The translations under genes and the position numbers were made by a program. This document shows positions 32,503 through 43,409 of a stretch of DNA of 64,000 nt, piece after piece. The stretch lies in NCBI GenBank assembly GCA_902651635.1, contig CACRSC010000084.1, positions 1,139,628-1,203,627 on the forward strand, written 5' to 3'. This DNA is from Mastigamoeba balamuthi. Lineage: Eukaryota; Evosea; Mastigamoebida; Mastigamoebidae. Position 1 is the first letter of the stretch, and each line of letters begins with the position of its first letter. Below the pieces are notes generated by a model. The model was not told the origin of the DNA. It was given only the letters and a program-made list of their open reading frames with translations, and made no database searches.

Positions 32503-34880
32503 TCACCTGCGGCGCTCCACGTAGTAGAAGATCACGCAGCCCCCGCAGAAGGCGAGCAGCAGCCTGCGTTTTGATTGAACAGTCAAACCCAATTAAAACT
32601 CGCTTGCAATCGAGTGCGAATCGCGAGGATGAAGGGGGGGGGGGGGTGGAACGCACGACCAGAACATGCCGGACGACGACATGAACGACTCGCTCGTCGC
32701 GCGGGACGAACGCGGCGCGCACTCCTTGATGAACTGGAACGAGAGGCTCTTGGCCCCGTCGCTCTGCACGGTGACCTTGGTCGCAGTCTCCCCAGCCTTC
32801 TCGCACCTGCGCAGACCCGCCAGCGGAGCGTCAGACCACCCAGGGAACTCGCGGGCAGGGGAGGGGGACAAGGGAGACACGGACGAGAAGTAGAGGGGGA
32901 CGGTGGTCGCGGAGGTGGTGACGGTGAGAGGGAACTTGGCCTCGAGCCTGTGCCTGTAGATGTAGGGCACGCCCTGCGTGACCTCGATGCTGCGCACGAC
33001 GACACGGGCGTCCGACGCCAGCAGCAGCGCGACGTCGCTGACGTGCGGGCCCACGGCGACCTTGCTGAGGTCGAACGTCTGGCCGTCCCGGATGGCCGTG
33101 AGGCGCTGGTCGGGGGCCGCCTGGACTACGACGATGAGGCCGCTCTCCGAGTGCTGCCCGGCGTCCTTGGAGCACTGCTTGGTGAACTTGACCACGGCGG
33201 GGTCGTACCCGTCCAGGGGGATCTTCAGCGTCACGACCTCGTCCTTCTCGCACTGGCCAGCAACGATGATCAGCGAGAGAAAGTACGGGAAGATACACGC
33301 AATTATGAATCCGATTTATCGGAGGCGAGATATCCGCAATCAACCAATCGAATCCAGATATTGGACACAGCGAATGGGGACGCACAAGGTCGAACAGGAC
33401 GGTGAGGTCGACGCTGACGAGGTTGTCGTTGGGGTACAGGTACCCCGAGACCGCCCCGGACCCCACCAGGGTGACCGCGACGCCCGTGCCCGCGTTGGTG
33501 ACCGGCCTGCCCCACGAGAAGCTGCCGGAGACCGACGAGATGGTGAAGACGAGCTTGGTGGTCCTGGGCCCCACTACCTTGGACCCGTCGATCCAGGGCT
33601 TCCGCACGACGCCCTCGCTGACCGCCCAGTCGTCGTCGCCGCTCTCCTTCATGTAGAACCCCTCGTGCGACACTGGCAGATGCCCACGTGAGGTGGTGGG
33701 TGGCACAAATGTCGCCCGCAGAGCAGAGGGGGTGGCGTTGGCTTGTTATTAAGGAAGCTTGCTGAACAGAAGCACAAACACAGAAAACCCCTTATGATAC
33801 TGGTTACACCAAATCAATTGCGAATTTGTGGTCAGTTAAAGTAGGGTAGTGCAGGGCGGCATGACAGGCGGCATGACTAAGTACTCCACACGAAAAATCA
33901 TGTGCTATAAAACGCGTGTATAGCACTTGATTGTACAGTGCTTGGTCCCACTTGCACTACCATTTATAAATAATGGCAAGTCAAAACCCTGATTCGCACT
34001 CACATTGCTGGGGTGAGGGACGCACAAGCAGGGGAGCACTTCTTGGCCCACGAGAAGGTGACGTTCTTGGTGGGAATCCACGTGCCTCCGGGTTCGTCCT
34101 CGAACCACTGGCCCAGCGGCACCGTCATCGTCAGTTGCAGCATCGACTCCGGTGCCGTGTGCGAGCATCTGCGGGGTCAGCAGCCCCCTGAGTACACGGG
34201 ACCAGTATGGTATCTTCGTGCGCGATATCTAAATATTGATTCCTCTGACGCATAGATATTGTTGTATATTATCGGAATCGCAATCGAGATAGAGAAATCG
34301 GATTATAGAGTTAGAGATCACCCCCAAAGCGGGAAGCTGCCCCTCGACCCAACAGGAGGTGTGCACCTGTAGGAGATGGCGACCTCGAACTCTGTGTCGA
34401 TGTAGTGGTCTGGCAGCGACGCCGTGCCCAGCGCGCCCGGCATCTCGACGACGGGGCTCGCGGCACCGCTGCACCCCCGGCACTCGAGCACGAGCGGCCC
34501 GAAGTGCTCCCCAGCGCTCATGACCACGCGACCCACCCCATCGAACGAATCTTCCAGTGCCACGTCAGATTGGTTTTCCCTTGATTTCCCATATCGCTTC
34601 CCCGCAATATCGCAATATCGGGAATTGGTGGCCGTGGTGGGATATGTTCCACGATATCAGGGAAAACAGAGAAGGAAGGAAGGAATCAGAAATCGGGTAT
34701 TTCCTATTTCTGTGACGTGCCATCCACGGGCTGCGCGACGGAGGCATTGGCGAAGGCGGGGTCGGTGATGTCGTTGGAGACGACCTTGACAGAGCGCCCC
34801 TCGCTGACGATGGACACGTCGATCGCCCGCGTGGCGGTGGCCACGACGACCGCCAGGACAAGGGGCACAGAGACACGCAT
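32503..34880 (-). CDS. Type I membrane protein with exon-bounded Cys repeats
   Basis: Seven exons (34880-34717, 34579-34367, 34168-34026, 33672-33386, 33252-32885, 32806-32660, 32563-32503) give 460 residues. A signal peptide opens it (MRVSVPLVLAVVVATATRA) and a membrane segment closes it (MFWLLLAFCGGCVIFYY, then VERRR), the layout of a type I membrane protein with a tiny cytosolic tail. Three repeat-like units each run from an early Cys to a K-x-C pair: CSHTAPE to WAKKC, CEKDEVV to FTKQC, and CEKAGE to FIKEC; each begins at an exon start. Several N-x-S/T sites are visible. I do not recognise the family. Two junctions are less sure: the 353-nt intron 34025-33673, where a better donor would cause a stop, and the weak donor at 34716. 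Confidence 0.65.
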
Positions 34881-35182
34881 CCCAAAGAGAGAGGCAAAGT
34901 GCGCGGATATTTCGCATTCACATATCTGCCAAGGTGAATATCTCGCAATCTGGCGTCCAAGTGTCTCTGTTGCTGCAGGAGTTTCCCCGACAGGGAATTG
35001 TGTGGGCTGTCACTCCTCATAAGCAGAGGAGAAACACCCTTTTAAGCCCCTGTCTGTAGAATTTCTCAAAGATATGAAATGAAACGTAGGCAAGCGGACG
35101 TCATCATGAGGGGCCAACACTTGTATTCCCAATGCGCAGTGCCACGATAAACAACAGTACAGGCGAGCGGGCCAGACAGCTG
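34881..35182. other. Tandem minus-strand intergenic
   Basis: Promoter of the membrane glycoprotein gene and 3' end of the coiled-coil gene. Nothing else seen. Confidence 0.5.
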
Positions 35183-37159
35183 TCAGATGACAGGGGGCAT
35201 GGCAGGCTCGCTCATGGCGCCCACGACGGCGTCGACGTCTGCGCCGTCGTCGTCTCTGGGGCTGTCGGTGGGCGTGCGCAGGTTCTCCGGGATGAGCGAC
35301 GGCAGCTCGAGGACCCGCTGCGTCGTTTCGGAGCTGCGCGGCTCGGTGGCCGGGCGCTCGGGCAGGATGGTCCCCATGCACCGTGCGCACCCGGCCGCGA
35401 TCCTCCTGGCAGCGCGTATCCTCTGGAAGAGGCTCCTGAGTATCTGCTCTCGCTCCTTCCACGTCAGCACCGACAGATCCTCCTGCAGATTCGCGGGGAA
35501 AGCAAATCAGGAATTTTGGGAATCTAGATTTGGGAATCAATGGCATCCGAGGCTCGAATGGTTGGAGGCCCGCAGCACACGCACGATCTTGGAGATGTCG
35601 GCCAGCGTGAGGGTGAGGTTCGTGCTGTCGGGCGTGGACCCCGCCGAGGTCGACTTGCCGAACGTGCGGATCTTGGGGAACGCCGTCCCGCTGGCCGTGG
35701 CCTCGCGCATGCTCTTGTCGAACTCGGCCCTCTCGGCCTTGCGCTCGCTCTCCTCCTGCTCCTTGATGCCCCTCCTGGCCTCGGCGATGCAGTCGACGAA
35801 GAACCGGTCGATCTGCGTGCGCTCCCTGCGCAGCTGGTCCGCGACCTTCTTGGCCTTTGCGAACTCGTTGGTCGTGACTTCGAGCCTTCGCCTCGTCTCT
35901 CCGGCGTCCGCGCCCCCGTTGGCCCGGATGGTCTCGAGCTCCTGGCGCAGGGCGACCAACTCGGCCTCCCTTCGCTGGATCTCAGCGGCAGCCTTCTCGT
36001 TCTCTGTGCGCAGCTCGCCGATGGCTCCGCGGGCTTCGGAGATGGCCTTGCGCTGCTCGACCCCGCGGGCAGCGAACGCCGCGACCTGGTCGCTCAGGAC
36101 GATGTTCTCCTCGGACAGCTCCTTGGACCTGCGCTCGGCCTCCTGGCGCAGCTTCTCGAGCTCGCGGACCGTCTCGAGGTGTCCGCGGAGCCTCTGGTCG
36201 TACTGCTTGTTCTCCGCGAACACGTGCTTCGTGAGCTCGTCCAGACGCTTGGCCGCCTCCTCGCACGAGATGTGCCGTATCTCGGCCAGCTTCTCCTTGA
36301 GCTCCTTCTGCATCAGCAGCCGCTCTTCGTAGTACTTCCTCTGCGCGAAGGTGGGCGGGGATGATCGTTTTTTGGTGGGAAGAAGCGAAGGAAGTCCGGA
36401 CCTCTGTCGTGGCGACCTGCTCAGCGCATTCTTTTCGGACTTCATCGATTTCCTTCTTTGTCCGTGCGACCTCATCCATCAGCTTGACGCGCAGCGTCTT
36501 GAACTCGGACAGGGTCTCGAGTTCGGCCCTCATCTGGGCCATTTTCGCCGACATCTCCTCCCTGTCCTGTTGCAGGTCTGCCACCCACCACCGCTTAGAG
36601 AACGCCTTTGAGGATCGGTCCGAACCGTGTATCTGCTGCTCGTAGCCTTCCTGGAGCTTGCGGCGCTCGCCGAGAGACGTCGACGTGAGCTCTTCCACGC
36701 GAGTCCGCAGGTGGGTGAGGGCCCCGTCCTTGGTCTCAATCTCGTGCCTCAGGAACGCCACCAACCCACTCTGCGCAGGCAAGCAGCAGAGCCTTCAGTT
36801 ACACCGCTGCAGTGCCCAAGAACCCCTCCGCTCCTCTGCATATCTCGGCAGACTGCGGGCAGTTCGAATGTAGGGAGAGAGGACTCTACGTTTTCCGAAG
36901 ACGCCTTCTGTGCCTGTTCCCGCAGCGTCAAGTTGTCGCGCTTGCTGTGGTTCTGGCCAGTGAGACAGGAGATGCATGTGCAGGGGAGGAGCGTGTGCTC
37001 TCACAGGAGGTCTGCTCTCGTGCGGGCCTCGGTGCAGGCCTTCTGCGCCTCAGCCAAACTGCGCGTTGGGAGCGAGTCCACTCCGGTCAGCGGGCAGCAC
37101 AGTGGCGACAGACACAGTCAGAGTGCGCACTCGAACTGAAGCTTCTCCAGCTTCTCCAT
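35183..37159 (-). CDS. Coiled-coil protein, CFAP157/BBOF1-like
   Basis: Seven exons (37159-37131, 37058-37005, 36944-36890, 36770-36626, 36577-36402, 36340-35585, 35482-35183) give 504 residues, almost wholly coiled coil. Pieces such as LRHEIETKDGALTHLR, LETLSEFKTLRVKLMDEV, the ERKYYEERLLMQKELKEKL region and KHVFAENKQYDQRL follow the pattern of the DUF4515 group (BBOF1, CFAP157, CCDC121), proteins of basal bodies and cilia. The match is by pattern only. Context supports it: the start lies 226 bp head-to-head from the flagellar gene SPEF2. The C-terminal exon (EDLSVLTWKEREQILRS) is less structured, with one CARC pair. An alternative is a generic coiled-coil protein. Confidence 0.65.
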
Positions 37160-37384
37160 GGCGGCAGCCGGCAGTGAGTTGGGCGAGAGTGTGCGCGCTC
37201 AGAGGCGGAAGAGACGAAGCCAGAAGATACCAGGTCCATAAATAGCGGCAGATATTCTCACCCAGAACCCAAAAATAGCCTGTGCTGCGGGGGAGGGCGC
37301 GCACACCGACGGACGAGGCCAGCGACCCGGCAACAACACAGGCAGCGTGGACTGTAGGTGTACTGTGCGAATCGCGTGGGAGGA
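37160..37384. promoter_or_regulatory. Putative bidirectional promoter of two flagellar genes
   Basis: Only 225 nt separate the divergent start codons of the CFAP157-like gene and SPEF2, so both promoters must lie here or overlap the genes. No clear RFX X-box was found by eye. Confidence 0.5.
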
Positions 37385-40300
37385 ATGACCGAGGCGCTGA
37401 AGAGGTGGGTCAACGAGGAGCTGCGGCTCTCTCGCCAGATCACCGACTTTGAGCGCGTACGACCCCTCCACGTCACGCCCGCGCCCCGTTCCCAGCCCTC
37501 ACGAGTACCCCCGCGCAGGACCTTGCCAACGGCTACTACATCGGGGAGGTCATGCACCGCAAGGGGCTGCAGTCGGACTTTGTTAAGTTCATCAACTCGG
37601 ACTCGGAGGACGCGTGGGTGCGCAACGATCGATCACGCGAGCCACCACGCGGGACGGCGCGACTGACACCAGCGCGGGTCGCAGACCAACAACTTCACGA
37701 GGCTGGAGGCGTCCCTCAAGTCCATAGGCATCAAGATGACGACGAGGATGGCCAACGACATTGTGGACTCGCAGAAGGGCGTCGCTGCCAGACTGCTCGT
37801 GTCCATCCGCGAGGCCACGGCCCCGGGGCAGACCCCCGCTCGCAAGAACGCCGTGGCGCCCCTTGCCACCGCGATTGCCTCGCCCACGGCTCCGCCCATC
37901 GCCGCCTCCCCGCAGGTCCCGCCCCCATCTGGAAATTGTGATTTTGACGATGGCACTGGCAGGCAAAGAACTCTCCCGCTGTCGCTAAGGGAAAAGAGGC
38001 GGCGGTGGCGGCGGCGGCAACGGCGCCTGCCAAGGCGATGCTGTCGCCGGCGGTGGGGGCTGTCGGGGGGCTGGCCTCGGTGCGGTCCGCGACCAAGGAC
38101 GCCAAGGCGGCGGCGGCAGCGGCGGCGAACATGAAGCGGCCGGGCAGCGAGGGGACCCTCGAGGCCCTCGAGCTCATCGACGACTTTGAGCAGCGCCAGA
38201 AGCAGCTCGGCGGCGAGAACGACTACGGCGACGGCGGGCTCGTGGCCCCGGGCCTCGCGATGGGCCTCGGCCTGGGAATGGGCGTCGCCCCGCCCTCGGG
38301 GGCCGCGCAGCTCGGGCCCGACCAGACCGCCGTCTCCGAGTTTGTGACTCGCGCGAGGCAGCGCCAGAAAGAGGACGTGGCCGCCAGGGCCGAGCGGGAC
38401 AAGCGCCGCCGCAAGGCCCTGGTCGAGCAGGAGCGCGCCCAGGACGAGATCGAGCGCCGCCGCGGCGAGTCGCTGCTGCTGGACCGCGTTCTCAAGGTCC
38501 CGCGAGCACAAAAAGGCGAATTGGCGACCAATTGAATTCTCACACCCGCGCTCGCCCCTCAGGTGGGACGCGAGGAGAGGGCTCTGGCCGCGAGGCTGCG
38601 CGAGAAGCGCGAGTGGAAGGAGCAGGCGAGGCGCAACGCCATCCAGCACGAGCAGGAGGTCGCGACGGAGCGCGAGCGCGCGTGGGCCGAGTCGCTGCAC
38701 AAGGACGCCGAGGCCGAGCGCAGGGCGCGCGCAGAGTACGAGGAGCGCGCGGCGGAGGAGCGCGCCAAGTACCAGGAGTACGAGCGCCGGCGCCTCGAGG
38801 CCAAGCACCAGCGGCACCAGGCCATCTGCAGGCGCCTGCTCGGCGACGTGGCCTCGCTGGCGCTGCGCGTCGTCGAGTACAAGCGGCTCAGCGACGGCAC
38901 GCGGCCCACGGCGCGCGACCTGCGCGAGTGGAAGGCGCTGGTGGTCGCGGGGCTGCCGCTGTCCTCCGAGGACGCCGCCGCGGCGCAGCAGAGCGGCGCC
39001 CTGGCGGTGGGCGCGGGCGACGAGCAGGCGGCGCCCGACGAGCCGTCGCTGCTCAAGGACGACGCGCAGCTGACCGAGCAGCAGATGCTGCTCGAGGAGC
39101 AGGAGCTGCAGCAGTACCTCGCGTGCGAGGGCGACTGGGCCGCGGCCGACGGCAAGCGCGTCGAGGTCGACTACACGCTGGGCGCCGCCGTCGAGCACAT
39201 CCGCAAGCTCGCCGTCGCCCAGGAAGCGCAGAACACGATACAGGTCCAGCCCATCGCCATCGCGCAGCACGAGCCGCTCTGCCTGGCGCTGCTGGGCAAG
39301 CCGCAGGCGGGCAAGACGACCATGTCCTCGTACGTCGCGGCCAAGTTCGGCCTGCGCGTGCTGAGCTTCGCCCCGGGCGCCGAGATGGCCGACGTCGTGG
39401 CTGCGATACGCGCGGCGCAGTCCGAGAACCCGGGCGGCTGGGTCCTCGACGGCTTCCCCGAGACCGCTGCGCAGGCCGCGGCGCTCGAGAAGGAGCTCTC
39501 GGGCTACGAGGCGCCCAAGCCCGCGACGCCGCCCAACCGCCGCAAGCGCCGCAGCCAAGTCAACGCCAAGCAGTCGGTGCTGACGACGGCGCCCCCGGAG
39601 CCGCCCAAGCAGCCCGAGCCCCTCGTCAGCGCCCTCGACGCCGTCGTCGTGCTGAGCCTCGCCGACGAGGCGTCGATGCGGCGCGCGCTGGGGCGCAGAG
39701 TGGACCCCGTGACGGGCGTTGAGTACCACGTCGAGTTCGACCCCGCGCGGTCCGACGGCAGCGGCGTCGCCGGGCGCCTCGAGGGCCCGCGCGACGCCGA
39801 CGCGGGGCTGCAGCAGCGGCTGACGGCCTTCAACGAGCAGGACTCCCGCGTGCGCGAGTGGTACGCGCTGTTCACGAACCTCAGCGTCGTCGACGCGGAC
39901 CGCGCGCAGGAGCTCGTGCTCGCCGACATCGAGTCCACCGTCGCTGCCGCCGCCGAGCGCAAGGCCGCCAGGAAGAAGGAGCAGGAGGCCAAGGCCGCCG
40001 CGGCCAACGTGTCGTCCAACGCGCTGCTCAGCGTCCTCTCGCAGTCGTCCGTGTCGCTGGTCGGTGAAGGCGACAAGGTCGCGGCGCAGCAGCAGGGGCA
40101 GCAGGCGCCCCCGCTGGCCCCGCAGATGTCGATGATCATGCAGCCCGTGGGGCAGCAGAAGGCGCAGCAGGCGCCCCCGCTTGCCCCGCAGATGTCGATG
40201 ATCATGCAGCCGGTAGGGCAGCAGCAGCAGTCGCCCCAGAACGCAGCTGCGCAGGGGCCTGCGCCCACAGTGGTCATACCGCAGGCTGCCGAGGCCTTCC

Positions 40301-43081
40301 AGCACTCGCTGTCGATGGTCACGTTCGCTGTGCCGCCGGGCCAGGGCCAGGCCGCTGCGGCCGCTGCGCAGGCGGCCCAACAGGCTCAGGCGCAGGGGGC
40401 GCAGGGCAACGCGGCGTTCCAGCACTCGCTCTCGATGGTCACGTTCGCGGTGCCCAGCCAGGGCAAGCTGGCCCCCGAGCCCCCGACGCCCTCGATGACG
40501 GCCCCCCTGCCCGTGCCCATGCAGGAGAACGTCTCAGCCCTCACGTCGGAGCTCTCGGGTCTGCTGCTCGGAAGTGCGACAGTTTCCGTTCACCCCCTCC
40601 CGATTGCAAGTCAATTGAATTGGGCGAATAATCGCGCAGAGTGGAACGACCTCGAGAAGAGGTACCTGGACAGCCTCTGGGAGGCGTTCGCGGGGCTGCG
40701 GCGGGAGCGCGCGGCTGCGCTCGAGCACTACGCGCGGGTCCGCGACGACTTTGCGGCGTCGCTCCGCAGGCCGCCGCAGGGGCGCCAGTCGCTCGTCGAC
40801 TCGTTCCAGCGCACGTTCAACGGCATCGAGGCCGACATGCGCGCCGACGTCGACACCAAGTCGGAGCTGCACCTGCGGACCGACGAGCTGCAGGACGCGC
40901 TCTGGGAGATGGCCGACCACGACCGCGAGGCCGCCGACGCCGAGCGCCGCGCGCTGCTGTCGCCGCAGGACGACCCCTGGATCGAGGCCCACGTGACGAC
41001 GGCCATCGCGCTCTACGTCTCGCTCATCCACGCCGAGGTCGACCGCCAGAGCGAGGCCTGCACGGTCCTCCGCGACTACTTCACGGGCGTCCGCCGCGCG
41101 TCGACGGGCGCCGCTGCGGGCATCGAGCAGCTGCCCGCGCTGCCCGCCACCGGCGCCCCGGACATCCTGCGCCTCGTCGTCACCAACGCGCAGGCCCACG
41201 GGGCGCCCGTGCGCGCGTCGAGCCGCGCGGGCACGTCCAAGGTCCGCGCGGGCGGCCCGGGCACCGCAGCCGCGCGCGGGGCCCCCGGAGGCAACGCGGC
41301 GGCCAAGAAGCCCGCGGCGCCCGCGCAGCCCGCGGGGCGCGGGAAGAAGGGCGCCAAGGAGGAGGAGGCGTCGCGCGCGGCGGTGGCGCTGTCGCCCCTG
41401 AACCAGCGCGAGGACGACGCGCTGGCGGACCTGCGCGCGGCCGTGCAGCAGGCCCTCGCCGCCGCCGACCAGGCGACTGGCAACCAGGCAGCGCCCTCCC
41501 CTATCGCCGGCGCCCCCGCGCCAGGAAACGCCGGCGCGGCCACCGCGGCTGCGACTGCGGCGGCTGCGGCTGCCAACGGGCCGCAGGGGGACACGGACGC
41601 GCTGCTGCTGGCCGAGGCCATCGCGGAGGAGGGCAGGATCCTGGCGCACAGGGTCCGCGTGATCAAGGCGGCGGCCGAGGCGCACGTGCGCGGGATGTAC
41701 GCGCGCGGGGACGCCATCTTCGCGGCGATGGAGCAGTGGCTCGACAGGCGGCACCGCGCAGAGATGGACAGCACCGCCGCGCTGATCCGCCACGTCCGCG
41801 AGGCCATCGAGGGCGAGCAGCGCCTGCCGTACCAGCTGCAGGCGCGCGGGGGCGACTTCGTGGTCGACACGCAGACGCTGCTCGTCGAGCTCGTCAGGCC
41901 GCCGCCGCCCCCGCCGCCCGTCGAGAACACGTACGAGCTGCGCTTCACGGCCTCGCAGCTCGCGTCGCTCTGCGCGCAGCTGCGGACCATCGCGCCGCTG
42001 GGCAACGTCTACGCAACGGACCTCGTCGAGCTGCTGTGCAGGGCCGACTACGGGACGCACAACGGCGACGTGGGGCTGCCGTTCGGCTGGCAGGGCCTCG
42101 ACCGCAGCATCTACGCGCGCATCGCGTCGCTCTTCGCCTTCACCGACTCGGCCAACTTCTCGTGCCCGCCGCACGTCGTCGACTGGCGCCTGTTCCTCAC
42201 GACCGTCGGCCTCGTGACGCCGCGCCCGCCCACGCAGTACGAGTTCCTCTCGCTCGTCTCCGAGGTCAACTCGCTGGGAATCGTACGCGCACTTTGTGTT
42301 TATGTTATCGTTGTTGGCTCGATTATCATTTGATTTACAACGGTTTCTAGTCGTCCAGGGCGCTGCCGAGGGAGACGTTCATGAAGCTGCCGTTCTGGTT
42401 CGAGTCGGACCCCAACTTCTGGCCGCAGCAGATGCAGCAGCCCGAGGACATCGGCGAGAAGCCGCCGGCGGGCACCGCGGGCGCGCCCTCTGCGGGCGTG
42501 CAGTACCCTCAGGGCCAAATGCCCCAGCCCGTGCCCGCCGAGAAGCAGCAGGAGGCTGTGGCCCACTTCGCCACCCAGCTCAAGGATCTCTGCTTCGGTA
42601 CGCACGCGGTGGCCACTCCAACGCCCGAGTCTGCTTCGCCTTGCGACTCTTCTGACGGGGGGTCGTGGTCGACGGCTGCCGAGCAGAGATGTTCAGGGGC
42701 ACGGGGGACACGATCGACTGCGAGGCGCTGCTGCTGCACGTGTGCCTGCACGCCAACGCGGCGGAGGGCCTGCGCAGGGCGTTCCTGGCCGTCAACGACC
42801 GCACGCCCGCCGGGCTGTACAAGATCTTCAACCCCTTCTTCATCCCCGTCGACGAGTCGCACCCGTTCGTCGCCGCCGAGCGCGAGAACAGGATGCTGTT
42901 CGAGAGGGATGTCGAGCGGATGATGGCGGAGCTCAGGAAGAGGTTCCCCGACCTCGACGCGGGCGCCGAGGGCGCGCTGACCTACGACCGCCTCTTCACC
43001 CTGGCAGCGGGCCGCGAGATGCTCACCGACTGCCAGGTCTACCGCATCAAGGATGTCCTGGCCCCTCTCCGCCGCCAGTGA
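37385..43081 (+). CDS. SPEF2: SPEF2/CPC1, ciliary central-pair protein
   Basis: Exons 37385-37456, 37519-37617, 37685-37915, 37963-38496, 38563-40573, 40640-42282, 42351-42597 and 42687-43081 give 1743 residues, the size of SPEF2. The N-terminal calponin-homology-like domain reads LKRWVNEELRLSRQITDF, YYIGEVMHRKGLQSDFVKF, NNFTRLEASLKSIGIKM and GVAARLLVSI, as in SPEF2/KPL2. Then come an Ala-rich linker, a long charged coiled coil, and an adenylate-kinase-like P-loop (GKPQAGKTTMSSYVA, about residue 557, with GGWVLDGFPET). Next is a Gln/Pro linker with two peptide duplications, and C-terminal helical and EF-hand-like regions. In Chlamydomonas CPC1 builds the C1b projection and needs this kinase-like domain. 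Its presence implies a motile flagellum. Introns at 38497-38562 and 40574-40639 carry CAATTGAATT. Confidence 0.9.
40081..40470 (+). repeat. Short coding repeats inside SPEF2 linker
   Basis: Within exon 5 the peptide QAPPLAPQMSMIMQPVGQQ occurs twice in tandem (about 40105-40225), and the peptide FQHSLSMVTFAVP occurs twice (about 40297-40335 and 40420-40455). The copies are near-identical at the DNA level. Confidence 0.85.
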
Positions 43082-43409
43082 GTCGTGGAATGAGAGAGAA
43101 ACGCCCACTTGCTGGCTTGCTGGCCTGGAAAATCAATTGCAAGGGGTAGTGCCAAGTGCCAGAACTCGTTGGTTATCGCCGTTTGCAGTATCGTACAATT
43201 CACCAAATAACAGACTCAATCGGATTCCGTCACCTCAGGAGCTGGTGCTGAGATCCGTTCTATACGAAAAATCCGCGGAATGTGGCGATTTTTCCCGCTG
43301 ACGTATGGTCCACACTCTTTTTACATCGTTATCCAAGCTGAGCAACGACCCGCACCTCCAAACCAGTAAATTCACACCGATCGCTATTGCTGCCCCTAGA
43401 GGACCACCC
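43082..43409. other. Intergenic SPEF2-sulfatase
   Basis: No gene seen; an AT-richer stretch with CAATTG near 43130. An in-frame Met at 43305 lies upstream of the chosen sulfatase start. Confidence 0.5.

Noticed and set aside
34010-34168. Splitting the membrane glycoprotein locus into two genes at the in-frame stop after LTPAM
   Set aside because: The downstream part has no ATG or signal peptide and the upstream part no anchor; joined they make a regular type I protein. Not fully excluded.
37633-40425. 930-codon open frame antisense to SPEF2
   Set aside because: Arg/Leu-rich shadow of a GC-rich exon; no motifs, and the + strand has clear SPEF2 domains.
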